64,000 bases of DNA from Qipengyuania_B thermophila (lineage in GTDB: Bacteria > Pseudomonadota > Alphaproteobacteria > Sphingomonadales > Sphingomonadaceae). The stretch covers positions 186,001 to 250,000 of the forward strand of contig NZ_SDSI01000001.1 of assembly GCF_004153605.1 (NCBI RefSeq), given 5' to 3'. The notes beneath the pieces are model-generated. The model did no database searches, was not told the DNA's origin, and saw nothing but the letters and a program-made list of their open reading frames with translations. The translations under genes and the position numbers were made by a program. Every line of letters starts with the position of its first letter. Position 1 is the first letter of the stretch. Of the stretch, positions 25,686 to 33,794 are shown one piece after another.

Positions 25686-26360
25686 GTGCGACCCCTGTCC
25701 CCCGAGGAGCAGGCGCTCGTCACCCGGGCGGTGGAGAGCGCCGAAGCCCGCACAAGCGGCGAGATCGTGACCGTTCTGGCCGAACGGTCCGACGGCTACA
25801 GCGACGTGGTGCTCGTCGGCTGTGCGGCTATTGCCTTCACGGCGATGAGCGTCTTTGCCGCCATGCCGGCACCGTTCCTGGAATTGTGGGACCGGATTTT
25901 CGCGCAATGGGGTCATGTCTGGAGCATCGGGGAGATCGCCAGCATGACGATCGCGCTCGGTCTTTTCGCATTCCTGCTGGCGTGGCTGGTCCTGACCAAC
26001 GACGCACTCCGGTTCGCTCTCGTGCCCGGCCCGGTACGGACCCGCCGGGTTCATGACGCGGCCGTGCGCCACTTCAAGGTCGGCGCGGAACGGCGCACGC
26101 ACGGGCGCACCGGCGTGCTCCTGTACGTGTCGCTGCGCGAACATCGTGCCGAAATCTTTGCCGACGAGGCGATCGCGACCCGCGTGCCGGCCGACGTGTG
26201 GGGCGAGGCAATGGCCGACATGCTGGCGGAAATCCGCAACGGACGCATCGCCGAAGGTTTCGCCGCGGGCGTGCGCGACGTCGGCGAGGTGCTGGCGCAG
26301 CACTTCCCCAAGGCGGAGAACGACCGCAACGAGCTGCCCGACCGGCTGATCCAGCTGTGA
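25686..26360 (+). CDS. Second TPM-domain membrane protein
   Basis: A 224-residue protein beginning at GTG 25686, four bases after the preceding stop (MRPLSPEEQALVTRAVESAEARTSGEIV is the TPM-like N-terminus). Two hydrophobic segments, about 45-63 and 90-115, interrupt it, and the C-terminal half contains a conserved block with V-G-A-E-R-R-T-H-G-R-T-G-V-L and F-A-D-E-A-I. This is the topology of the TPM protein that follows LemA and YgcG-like genes. A GTG of the Nudix gene overlaps its stop, so translation is coupled. Function unknown. Confidence 0.82.
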   Translation: MRPLSPEEQALVTRAVESAEARTSGEIVTVLAERSDGYSDVVLVGCAAIAFTAMSVFAAMPAPFLELWDRIFAQWGHVWSIGEIASMTIALGLFAFLLAWLVLTNDALRFALVPGPVRTRRVHDAAVRHFKVGAERRTHGRTGVLLYVSLREHRAEIFADEAIATRVPADVWGEAMADMLAEIRNGRIAEGFAAGVRDVGEVLAQHFPKAENDRNELPDRLIQL

Positions 26361-26905
26361 GCGCGACCATTCCTGACGCCGACGCACCGGAGGAGATCGT
26401 CTGGCAGGGACGGTTCGTCACCGCGAAGCGGCGGGGTCGGTGGGAGTATGCCGGACGCGCGCGCGGGATCCAGGCGGCGGTCATCGTCGCGCTGGACGGC
26501 GAGCACGTCATCCTGGTCTCGCAATACCGGGTGCCGCTCGGCCGCATGTCGCTGGAACTGCCTGCGGGACTCGTCGGCGACGAGGAAGGGCAGGAAAGCG
26601 AAAGCATCATCGACGCCGCCCGCCGGGAACTCGAGGAGGAAACCGGCTACCGCGCCGGGCGCATGGAGGTGGTGATGACGCTCTACGCCTCGCCGGGTCT
26701 GCTCAGCGAGAGTTTCACGCTCCTGCGCGCCACCGAACTCCAGCGCGTCGGCGAAGGCGGCGGCTTGCCCGGAGAGAACATCACCGTTCACCGCGTGCCG
26801 CTGGACGGCCTGCGGGCGGAGGTGGACGCATGGCGGCGCGAAGGCGGTGCGGTCGACGTGAAGGTCGCGCTTCTCCTTGGCCGCGATCTGTTGCAGGAGA
26901 CCTGA
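26357..26905 (+). CDS. Nudix hydrolase, ADP-ribose pyrophosphatase-like
   Basis: A 182-residue soluble hydrolase. The Nudix helix is seen as E-S-I-I-D-A-A-R-R-E-L-E-E-E-T-G-Y, with a two-residue insertion before it relative to the standard spacing, and the preceding L-E-L-P-A-G strand is typical of ADP-sugar pyrophosphatases. It would cleave a nucleoside diphosphate-linked compound with metal ions. The GTG start overlaps the upstream stop (GTGA) and the SDR gene starts three bases after its end, so it is embedded in the LemA-TPM gene chain. Confidence 0.86.
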   Translation: MSATIPDADAPEEIVWQGRFVTAKRRGRWEYAGRARGIQAAVIVALDGEHVILVSQYRVPLGRMSLELPAGLVGDEEGQESESIIDAARRELEEETGYRAGRMEVVMTLYASPGLLSESFTLLRATELQRVGEGGGLPGENITVHRVPLDGLRAEVDAWRREGGAVDVKVALLLGRDLLQET

Positions 26906-26908
26906 GCG

Positions 26909-27691
26909 ATGACCGGACGCGTGGCAGGCAAGAAGGCGCTGGTGACGGGCGCGGCGCAGGGTTTGGGGGCGGCACAGGCGCGGATGCTGGCGCGCGAGGG
27001 TGCCCGCGTGCTGCTGACCGATCTGAACGAGGACGGCGCCCGGCAGGTGGCCGACAGCATCAACACGCAATGCGGCGCCACCGTGGCATTCGCGCTGCAT
27101 CATGACGTCACCAGCGAGGCAGACTGGGCGCGGGCCATCGAAACGGCGCGGGACCGGCTCGGCGGCTTGTCGGTGCTGGTCAACAATGCCGGCATCGGCG
27201 CCGGCGGCAACATCGAGGAGTGCAGCTTTGCCGACTGGAAGCGCAGTTTCGCGGTGAATGTGGACAGCGCCTTCATCGGCATCCAGCACGCCCTGCCGCT
27301 CATGAAGGACAATCAGCCCGGGTCCATCATCAACATCTCCTCGATCGCGGGGCTCATCGCCAGCGACACCATGCCGGCCTACAATGCGTCAAAGGCGGCG
27401 ATCTGGATGCTGACCAAGTCGGTCGCGCTCCACTGCGCCAAGCAGGGCTGGACGATCCGGTGCAACTCGGTTCATCCCACCTTCGTCGACACGCCGATCC
27501 TCGACGGGATCAGCCGCCGCGCGGGGCTGGAGCACGACGTCGTGCTGGGCAAGCTCGCGCGCCAGATCCCGCTGAAACGGGTCGGGCACCCTGACGAGAT
27601 CGCCAGCGGGGTCCTGTTCCTCGCGAGCGACGAAAGCAGCTTCATGACCGGGGCCGAGCTGAAGCTCGATGGCGGCATTTCCGCCATGTGA
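26909..27691 (+). CDS. Short-chain dehydrogenase/reductase
   Basis: A 260-residue NAD(P)-dependent oxidoreductase of the classical SDR type: cofactor motif TGAAQGLG (13-20), NNAG (92-95), and catalytic Ser144/145, Tyr158 and Lys162 (Y-N-A-S-K). The acidic residue after the second strand (T-D-L-N) favours NAD. The substrate cannot be read from the sequence; sphingomonads contain many paralogues acting on steroids, alcohols and sugars. Last gene of the LemA-TPM-TPM-Nudix chain, three bases after the Nudix stop. Confidence 0.9.
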   Translation: MTGRVAGKKALVTGAAQGLGAAQARMLAREGARVLLTDLNEDGARQVADSINTQCGATVAFALHHDVTSEADWARAIETARDRLGGLSVLVNNAGIGAGGNIEECSFADWKRSFAVNVDSAFIGIQHALPLMKDNQPGSIINISSIAGLIASDTMPAYNASKAAIWMLTKSVALHCAKQGWTIRCNSVHPTFVDTPILDGISRRAGLEHDVVLGKLARQIPLKRVGHPDEIASGVLFLASDESSFMTGAELKLDGGISAM

Positions 27692-27773
27692 CCGAAGCGC
27701 GGGAGGTCGGCGCGCCTCGACGGGGAGCCGGATCCGGGCACGGGATCACGACTCCCCCCAAAGGGGTGCAGCC

Positions 27774-27902
27774 TCATACGAGAGCGGCGCTGCCAAGGCC
27801 GGGCACCCCCGGCAGAACGGCGAGCGCGAGGCAAGCAGCGCTCATGGCCGCGGCGGCGGCCGCCGCGACGAGGCGCTGCACGAGGGGCGAACGGTTGAAC
27901 AT
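27774..27902 (-). CDS. Hydrophobic micropeptide B (42 aa)
   Basis: A 42-residue peptide starting at ATG 27902, preceded by ACGGAG eight bases away. It begins M-F-N-R-S-P-L-V-Q-R, continues with a run of seven alanines and a short hydrophobic helix containing one cysteine (S-A-A-C-L-A-L-A-V-L), and ends with a Gly/Pro/Ala tail. It could be a single-span membrane peptide or a short lipid-anchored one. It lies 42 bp behind micropeptide A and would share its transcript. I recognise no family. The ribosome site, size and matching partner argue for translation, but at this length chance cannot be excluded. Confidence 0.5.
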   Translation of the reverse strand: MFNRSPLVQRLVAAAAAAAMSAACLALAVLPGVPGLGSAALV

Positions 27903-27944
27903 GGCTTGACTCCGTTGGGCGAGAGACGCGCGGCTGCGGGTCTC

Positions 27945-28052
27945 TCAGAGGACGACAGTGGGCGAGGCCGGCACGATGGCCATGGCCATGAGCAGCACCG
28001 ACAGGCTGGTGGCGGTGACTGCGGCGACGATGCGGCTGGTGATGATCGACAT
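27945..28052 (-). CDS. Hydrophobic micropeptide A (35 aa)
   Basis: A 35-residue peptide starting at ATG 28052 with AAGGGAG about eight bases upstream. It opens M-S-I-I-T-S-R-I-V, has a continuous hydrophobic segment (residues 8-28, containing L-S-V-L-L-M-A-M-A-I-V) and ends P-A-S-P-T-V-V-L, a shape like a signal peptide or single-span membrane peptide. It is the first reading frame behind a sigma-54 promoter about 57 bp upstream. No named family is recognised. It could act as a membrane micropeptide, an envelope-stress sensor or a leader peptide; all of these are inference. Confidence 0.55.
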   Translation of the reverse strand: MSIITSRIVAAVTATSLSVLLMAMAIVPASPTVVL

Positions 28053-28106
28053 GTACGTGCTCCCTTGCTGTGGTTGCGAGGGCCAACCTCGCCAACACCT
28101 CCCTCA

Positions 28107-28124
28107 TCGCAAGGCGCGTGCCAG
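28107..28124 (-). promoter_or_regulatory. Sigma-54 (RpoN) promoter
   Basis: The minus strand reads ACTGGCACGCGCCTTGCGA. The invariant GG (28121-28122) and GC (28109-28110) are exactly ten bases apart and the flanking bases match TGGCACG-N4-TTGC almost perfectly. It points toward the two micropeptide genes; the predicted start is near 28097. Such a match by chance in an intergenic region is unlikely but possible. Confidence 0.72.
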
Positions 28125-28151
28125 TTCTGTAAGTGCATGATTAGGAACGAT

Positions 28152-28181
28152 GTGAAGATCCGGAGAGTGACAGCGCTTCAC
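28152..28181. promoter_or_regulatory. Inverted repeat upstream of the sigma-54 promoter
   Basis: GTGAAG (28152-28157) and CTTCAC (28176-28181) form a six-base inverted repeat with an 18-base gap, about 55-85 bases upstream of the predicted start. Enhancer-binding activators of sigma-54 bind paired sites in this zone, so it is a candidate activator site. The arms are short, hence low confidence. Confidence 0.3.
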
Positions 28182-28275
28182 CTGCCCGACCAACATTGGG
28201 TGGATTTCGCCATATCTTGGCAAGAGCGATCCCGGGCTGGCGCTCGTGCCGCCAAAGCACTAGGCAGCGGCGGGC

Positions 28276-29355
28276 ATGGCAATCCGCTCGGTCAGTCTCC
28301 GGACCTTCAGGAATCACCGCGACACGGTGCTGGACAAATCCGGGCACATCAACCTGCTGCTCGGCCGCAACGGTGCGGGAAAGACCAACATCCTCGAGGC
28401 GCTCTCGCTGCTCGCGCCCGGACGGGGACTGCGCCGCGCGGCGCCGGCTGATCTGCCGCTGGCGGGCGCCGGCGACTTTGCCGTCGGCGTGGGGGTCGCC
28501 ACCGCTGCGGGAGAGGTGAGACTCGGGACACACACCCTGCCAGGCCAGGGCGGGCGGCGATTCGCGCGGATCAACGGCGCCCCGGCCACGCTGACCACGC
28601 TTGCGGAGTGGCTCTCGCTCGCCTGGCTCACGCCGGCAATGGATGGACTTTTCACCGGCCCGGCCAGCGGCCGGCGCCTTTACCTTGACCGGCTGACGGT
28701 GGCCTGCGACCCCCGCCATGCCGCCCACGCGACCCGCTACGCCGCCGCCCTGCGGGAGCGCAACCGGCTGCTGGCGGCGGGCGGCGGCGCGGATGACCCG
28801 CGCTGGCTGGACGCCGTGGAGCGGCTTCTGGCCGAACACGGCGCCGCTCTTTCGCGCGGACGCAAGGGACTGGTCGACGCGCTGGCTGGCCGCATGGAAG
28901 CGGAGCGCGACGCGCTCTTCATGCCACCGGCGCTGCACTACCGCGCGGGCGGCCCGACCGAGGCCGGCGCGCTGCTCGACGCGCTGCAGGCCGGCCGGCG
29001 CAGCGATGCGGCGGCCGGACGCACGCTCCTGGGGCCGCATCGGGACGAGCTGGAGGTCCGCCATGCGTCACGGGACATGGCCGCGGCGCAATGCTCGACG
29101 GGGGAACAGAAGGCGATGCTGATCGCCATGACCCTTGCTCATGCGCAGCTCGCGGCAGGCAGCAGGCCGGCCGTGCTTCTTCTCGACGAGGTCGCGGCGC
29201 ACCTCGATCCCGAGCGCCGGGCCGCCCTGTTCGCGCGGCTGCGGTCCGGCGCGGCGCAGGTCTGGCTGACCGGCACCGACGCCGCGCCATTCAGCGCGCT
29301 CGGGCAAGACGCAGCCGTCTGGCTGGTCGAAGAAGGCAAGGCACGCCCCGCCTAG
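28276..29355 (+). CDS. recF: DNA replication and repair protein RecF
   Basis: A 359-residue SMC-like ATPase of the RecFOR pathway that loads RecA at single-strand gaps. Walker A is GRNGAGKT at 30-37, preceded by the family N-terminus with L-R-T-F-R-N-H; the ABC signature appears as C-S-T-G-E-Q-K-A-M-L and Walker B as A-V-L-L-L-D-E-V-A-A-H-L-D. Length is normal. It is not beside dnaA/dnaN here. Its stop codon shares the palindrome CTAG with the stop of the convergent esterase gene. Confidence 0.95.
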   Translation: MAIRSVSLRTFRNHRDTVLDKSGHINLLLGRNGAGKTNILEALSLLAPGRGLRRAAPADLPLAGAGDFAVGVGVATAAGEVRLGTHTLPGQGGRRFARINGAPATLTTLAEWLSLAWLTPAMDGLFTGPASGRRLYLDRLTVACDPRHAAHATRYAAALRERNRLLAAGGGADDPRWLDAVERLLAEHGAALSRGRKGLVDALAGRMEAERDALFMPPALHYRAGGPTEAGALLDALQAGRRSDAAAGRTLLGPHRDELEVRHASRDMAAAQCSTGEQKAMLIAMTLAHAQLAAGSRPAVLLLDEVAAHLDPERRAALFARLRSGAAQVWLTGTDAAPFSALGQDAAVWLVEEGKARPA

Positions 29356-30074
29356 CGGGCCTCGGCGGGTGTCGGCGGCAGAGCCGCGGCAACGTCGTCC
29401 ACCGTTGCCGCCACCAGCGCGTCGATCCCCTGCGCAGTGGGATGGATCCGGTCCGGCTGTATCAGCTGCGGCTGGTCATAGATCGATTCAAGAAAGAACG
29501 GCACGAGCGCGGCGCCGTGTTCGCGGGCCAGATCGGCATAGATGGCATCGAACTGCGCCACATAGTCGGCGCCAAGGTTGGGCGGCGCCCGCATGCCCAT
29601 CAGCAGCACCGGGATGCCCCGCCGCCGCAGTTCCGACAGCATCGCAGACAGGTTCGCGCGGGTCTGTTCCGGCGGCAGCCCGCGCAGCAGATCGTTGCCG
29701 CCGAGCTCGAGGATGAAGAGGTCCGGCCGCCGTTCCTGGGCGTCGAGAACGAAGCCGAGCCGCGCCCGGCCCGCAGCCGTCGTGTCGCCGGAGACACCGG
29801 CGCCGATCACCCGCACATTGAGGCCCCGCCGGCGCAGCGCCTCCTGAAGGCGTTCGGGATAGCTTTCCCCCGGCTGCAGGTTGTAGCCGGCAAACAGGCT
29901 GTTGCCGAAGGCAAGGATGCGCCGCTCGGGTCCGGTCACGGGCGCCGCTGTCGCCGGGGCGGCCGCGGTCGGGGTCTGAACCGCAGGTGCCATCGCATCC
30001 GCCGGTCCGGCCGGCTCGCGGCATCCGGCCATTGCCAGCACCAGAGCGCACCATGCCAACCGTGAACGCGCCAT
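29352..30074 (-). CDS. GDSL-type arylesterase/lysophospholipase lipoprotein (TesA-like)
   Basis: A 240-residue exported esterase. The signal peptide carries a lipobox L-A-M-A-G-C, so the protein is probably a lipoprotein, followed by a Pro/Ala/Thr-rich linker. SGNH motifs are present: block I as F-G-N-S-L (Asn instead of Asp in GDSL), block III G-G-N-D, and block V D-R-I-H-P with the catalytic Asp-His. The closest family is TesA/arylesterase. The ATG at 30074 has AAAGGG upstream; earlier in-frame ATGs give an arginine-rich start. It is divergent from the ABC/FtsX genes, the same arrangement as tesA-ybbA-ybbP in E. coli. Confidence 0.88.
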   Translation of the reverse strand: MARSRLAWCALVLAMAGCREPAGPADAMAPAVQTPTAAAPATAAPVTGPERRILAFGNSLFAGYNLQPGESYPERLQEALRRRGLNVRVIGAGVSGDTTAAGRARLGFVLDAQERRPDLFILELGGNDLLRGLPPEQTRANLSAMLSELRRRGIPVLLMGMRAPPNLGADYVAQFDAIYADLAREHGAALVPFFLESIYDQPQLIQPDRIHPTAQGIDALVAATVDDVAAALPPTPAEAR

Positions 30075-30136
30075 CGGAACCCTTTCTTGTGTGCCGTTCA
30101 TGCCTATGCCATCGGCGCGGCGTGACAAGTGGCAAC

Positions 30137-30814
30137 ATGATGATCCGCGCCCGCAATCTGACCTTGCGCTTCGGCGGACCCGGCGCGGTCGTCGAGGTCC
30201 TGCGCGGCATCGACCTTGACCTGGCCGCCGGTGAAACGGTCGCGGTGCTCGGCCCGTCGGGCTCTGGCAAAAGCTCGCTGATGGCGGTGCTGAGCGGGCT
30301 GGAACGCGCGTCGGGCGGCACGCTGGAGGTTGCCGGGGCCGATTGGAGCGGCCTTGACGAGGACGCGCTGGCCCGTGCCCGGCGGGGCAGCATCGGCATC
30401 ATCCTCCAGGCCTTTCACCTCCTGCCGACGATGACCGCGATGGAGAATGTCGCCACTCCGCTTGAACTTGCCGGCGTCGCGGATGCGCGGCGCAAGGCGG
30501 CCGAGGAGCTGGAAGCGGTCGGGCTCGGGCACCGCCTCGGCCACTATCCCCAGCAGCTGTCCGGCGGAGAGCAGCAGCGGGTGGCCATCGCCCGGGCGCT
30601 CGCCCCCTCCCCGCTGCTGCTGTTCGCCGACGAGCCGACCGGAAACCTCGACAGTGCCACGGGCGAGACCATCACCGAGCTGCTGTTCACGCGCCAGCGG
30701 GCCGCAGGGGCGACGCTGATGGTCATCACCCACGACCCGGCCCTGGCGCAGCGTTGCCATCGCATCCTGCGGATGGAGGACGGGCAGATCATCAGCGACG
30801 GGCCGGGCGGATGA
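30137..30814 (+). CDS. ABC transporter ATP-binding protein (YbbA/LolD type)
   Basis: A 225-residue ATPase of the MacB/LolD class. Walker A GPSGSGKS is at 39-46, the Q-loop is I-I-L-Q-A-F-H-L-L, the signature is L-S-G-G-E-Q-Q-R-V and Walker B is L-L-L-F-A-D-E-P-T-G-N-L-D. It starts at the first of two adjacent ATGs and is coupled by ATGA overlap to the permease. Divergence from a TesA-like gene supports the YbbA assignment. The pair probably uses mechanotransmission on a periplasmic or lipid substrate rather than classic transport. Confidence 0.9.
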   Translation: MMIRARNLTLRFGGPGAVVEVLRGIDLDLAAGETVAVLGPSGSGKSSLMAVLSGLERASGGTLEVAGADWSGLDEDALARARRGSIGIILQAFHLLPTMTAMENVATPLELAGVADARRKAAEELEAVGLGHRLGHYPQQLSGGEQQRVAIARALAPSPLLLFADEPTGNLDSATGETITELLFTRQRAAGATLMVITHDPALAQRCHRILRMEDGQIISDGPGG

Positions 30815-33345
30815 GGGTGGCAAACGATGCCGACCGGCTGCCATGGGCGGCAGCATGGCGCATCGCCCGGCGGGATCTGAGCGCCCGGTTCAGAGGGCTG
30901 CGGCTGCTGCTTGCGTGCCTCTTCCTCGGCACCGCCGCGCTCACCGCGATCGGCACGCTCACCGCGGCGGTGGAGCGGGAACTCGCAGCCAATGGCGCCG
31001 AGCTGCTGGGTGGGGATATCCAGGTCAGCGTGTGGCAGCGCCCCCTGTCCGACGCCGAGGCGAGTGCGCTTGCGGCGCTCGGCACCGTGTCCGGGGGAAC
31101 ACGCCTGCAGGCGGTGGCGCGCGCCGAAGAGGCCACGGCGCCCGTCGAGGTGAAGGCGGTCGATGCGGCCTATCCCCTCTACGGTGCGCTCGTCCTGACC
31201 GACGGCCGCACGGCGGGCGCGCCCCCGCCGGGCGACGCCTGGCTGGCACAGGGAGCCTTGGACCGGCTGGGCATCGAAGTTGGCGACACTTTCACCCTTG
31301 GGCTGAGCACGCTGCGCGCGGCCGGGGTCATCGCCGCGGAACCCGACCGGCTTGGAGAAGGGTTCCAGCTCGGCCCGACCATCATCGTTGCCGAGAACCT
31401 GCCCGCGCAAGCGGGCCTTCTTGCGCCCGGCGCGATGTACCGCACGAAGGTGCGCGTCGCCTTCGATCCTCCGCGCGACGCGGCGCCGGTGGCCGAAACG
31501 CTGGAGCAGCGCTTCGCGGATTCCGGGCTAGAAGTGCGGACCCGCGACCGCGCCTCGCCCGGAGCCGACCGGTTCGTGACCCAGATGGGCGATTTCCTCA
31601 CCCTGGTCGGACTGGCGGCGCTGGTGATCGCCGGGATCGGGATTGGCGGCGGAGTGGCCTCTTATCTTCAGAGCCGGCGCGGGGCGATCGCCACGCTGAA
31701 GGTGCTGGGCGCCGGCAGCGCCGACACCGGCCGCATCTATGCGCTGCAGATCGGCGCGGCGGCGCTGATCGGCAGTGTCGCGGGCGTGGTGGCGGGGATC
31801 GCGGTCACGCCGCTTCTGGCCCGCGCCCTTGCCGGCGTGCTGCCGGTCCGGAGCGGTGTGGTGGCCGACCCCGGCGCCATCGTTCTGGCGCTCGCCTACA
31901 GCCTGCTCGTCGCGGCGATCTTCACCGCTTCGCCGCTGCTGGCTGCGCGGCGCACGCCGGCCATGGCGCTGATGCGCGGTGCGGTGGCCGAACACACGGG
32001 CGACCGCAAGGCGATCATGGTCGTGGCCGGCGGGGTGGCGCTGCTGGTGGCGCTCGTGCTGCTGACATCGGTGCGCCCGGCGCTGGCGGCAGGCTTCATG
32101 GCTGCGAGTGCGCTTGCCATGGCCATTCTCGCCGGTCTTGCCCTCCTGCTGCGCCGCGCCGCGCGCAGGGCACCCTCGCCCGCCAGTCCGCTGACGCGGC
32201 TGGCTGTCGCCAATCTCGCGCGGCCCGGCAGCAATCTGGTGGCGCTGGTCACCGCGCTCGGCTTCGGCCTGTCCGCCTTCGTCCTGCTGGCGGCGGTGCA
32301 GACGAGCATCGCGGGGAACATCGAACGGCGCGTTCCGCAGCAGGCGCCCGACTACTTCGTGCTCGACATTCCCCAAGCCGGTTTGCCCGCCTTCAGCGCT
32401 GCGGTGCGGGCGGTGGACCCGGATGCGCAGATCCGTGCGGTGCCCAATCTGCGCGGCGCGATCCTCGCCTACGGCCCGCCGGACGCGATGACGCGGGTGA
32501 GCGCGCTCGAGGAGGTGCCGGACGGTGCCTGGGCGCTGCGAGGCGAGCGCGGGCTGACCTATGCGGAGACGCTGCCGCCCGGAAACCGGCTGGTCGAGGG
32601 GACGTGGTGGAGCGCCGATCACGCGGGCGAGCGGCTGGTGTCGGTGGACGAGGACCTCGCCCGGGCAATCGGCCTCAGGGTCGGCGACCGGCTGAGCGTC
32701 GGCGTGCTGGGGACGGAGATCACCGCAACGGTGGCAAACCTGCGCCAGATCGACTGGGATTCGCTCGGCTTCAACCATGTGCTCGTGTTTTCGCCCAACA
32801 CGCTGCGCGATGCGCCGCACACGCTGTCGGCCACGCTCGGCCTCAACGACGGCGCTGACCGGCGGCGGCTGCTGCAGACGCTGGTGCAGCAGTTCCCCGC
32901 CAGCTCGGTGATTGAGGTGGGAGAGGTGCTGCAGCAGGCGCGCCTGCTGCTGGACCAGATCGGCCTCGCGACGCTCGCCGCCGCCTCCGTCGCGGTTCTG
33001 GCCGGGCTGGTGGTGCTTGTCGGCGCGATGGCGGCGGCCCGTGCCGCGCGCGTCTATGACACGGTGATCCTCCGGGTGCTCGGAGCGGACCGGAGGCAGA
33101 TCCTGTTGCTGCAGGCGCTCGAATTCGGCATCCTCACCGCAGTTCTGGCCGTGATTGCCCTCGCCATCGGCGCCGGTACTGCGTGGCTGGTCATCACCCA
33201 GCTGTTCAGCTTCGACTGGCTTCCGGACTGGGGAACGGTGCTGAGCGTTCTGGTGGCGGGGCTGGTCGTGGTGCTCGTCTTTGCCACCGCCGGCTCGCTC
33301 CCCTTCCTGCGGGCGCGTCCGGCGCAGGCACTGCGGACGCTCTGA
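30811..33345 (+). CDS. FtsX-family ABC permease (YbbP-like)
   Basis: An 844-residue membrane protein with the ten-helix pattern of large FtsX permeases: one helix near residue 35, a periplasmic domain, three helices around 270-400, a central pair near 420-460, a second periplasmic domain and three C-terminal helices. The cytoplasmic-edge motif A-R-x-A-R-V-Y-D-T-V-I-L-R-V-L-G-A-D-R-R-Q-I is the coupling region contacting the ATPase. It overlaps the ATPase gene by four bases. The likely role, with YbbA, is handling of an envelope lipid or lipoprotein. Confidence 0.88.
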   Translation: MRVANDADRLPWAAAWRIARRDLSARFRGLRLLLACLFLGTAALTAIGTLTAAVERELAANGAELLGGDIQVSVWQRPLSDAEASALAALGTVSGGTRLQAVARAEEATAPVEVKAVDAAYPLYGALVLTDGRTAGAPPPGDAWLAQGALDRLGIEVGDTFTLGLSTLRAAGVIAAEPDRLGEGFQLGPTIIVAENLPAQAGLLAPGAMYRTKVRVAFDPPRDAAPVAETLEQRFADSGLEVRTRDRASPGADRFVTQMGDFLTLVGLAALVIAGIGIGGGVASYLQSRRGAIATLKVLGAGSADTGRIYALQIGAAALIGSVAGVVAGIAVTPLLARALAGVLPVRSGVVADPGAIVLALAYSLLVAAIFTASPLLAARRTPAMALMRGAVAEHTGDRKAIMVVAGGVALLVALVLLTSVRPALAAGFMAASALAMAILAGLALLLRRAARRAPSPASPLTRLAVANLARPGSNLVALVTALGFGLSAFVLLAAVQTSIAGNIERRVPQQAPDYFVLDIPQAGLPAFSAAVRAVDPDAQIRAVPNLRGAILAYGPPDAMTRVSALEEVPDGAWALRGERGLTYAETLPPGNRLVEGTWWSADHAGERLVSVDEDLARAIGLRVGDRLSVGVLGTEITATVANLRQIDWDSLGFNHVLVFSPNTLRDAPHTLSATLGLNDGADRRRLLQTLVQQFPASSVIEVGEVLQQARLLLDQIGLATLAAASVAVLAGLVVLVGAMAAARAARVYDTVILRVLGADRRQILLLQALEFGILTAVLAVIALAIGAGTAWLVITQLFSFDWLPDWGTVLSVLVAGLVVVLVFATAGSLPFLRARPAQALRTL

Positions 33346-33349
33346 CCCG

Positions 33350-33721
33350 ATGCCCCGCCTGCTGCTGAACCTTCTACGTGCCGCCTACTGCGTGCTGCTG
33401 GCCGGCATCGTCGTGGCAGCCCTGCTGCCCAACGTGCAGACCGGCATTCTGGCCGGGAACGACAAGCTGCAGCATTTCGGCGCCTTCTTCACGCTCGCGG
33501 CGCTGGCGCGGCTTTTGTGGCGGCGCCTGCATCCGGCGTGGCCGCTGCTGCATCTCACCGCCGTGGGCGGCGCGATCGAGGTGCTGCAATGGGTCATGGG
33601 GCTGGGTCGTGAAGGCGACTGGCGGGACATGGCCGTCAATCTCGCCGGCATCGCGCTGGGCCTGTGCGCCGCGCAGCTCGTGCTTGCCGCCTTCGACCGG
33701 ACGCAACAGGTCGCGCGCTGA
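33350..33721 (+). CDS. VanZ-like membrane protein
   Basis: A 123-residue protein with four hydrophobic segments and the VanZ-family features N-D-K-L-Q-H-F-G-A-F in the first loop and G-A-I-E-V-L-Q-W-x-x-G-x-G-R-E-G-D-W-R-D in the third. Small VanZ proteins are common in proteobacteria and their activity is unknown. It begins five bases after the FtsX permease, so it is probably in that transcript, and ends just before a strong terminator hairpin. Confidence 0.82.
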   Translation: MPRLLLNLLRAAYCVLLAGIVVAALLPNVQTGILAGNDKLQHFGAFFTLAALARLLWRRLHPAWPLLHLTAVGGAIEVLQWVMGLGREGDWRDMAVNLAGIALGLCAAQLVLAAFDRTQQVAR

Positions 33722-33734
33722 GCAGGCAAGAAAA

Positions 33735-33764
33735 AAGGCGCCGGCTGGTGAAAGCCGGCGCCTT
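33735..33764 (-). terminator. Intrinsic terminator of the TonB receptor gene
   Basis: A perfect 12-bp stem AAGGCGCCGGCT / AGCCGGCGCCTT with a six-base loop. On the minus strand it is followed by a run of T (AAAAAA on the plus strand at 33731), making a canonical Rho-independent terminator downstream of the TonB-dependent receptor (ends 33795). The stem also lies 13 bp after the VanZ-like gene and may end both transcripts. Confidence 0.88.
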
Positions 33765-33794
33765 GCGCATGATCCTGTCCGGCGGAACGGCGGT

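Noticed and set aside
27692..27773. CCCC-TTTG-GGGG hairpin after micropeptide B as terminator
   Set aside because: Stem of about four base pairs with no T-run; too weak to call.
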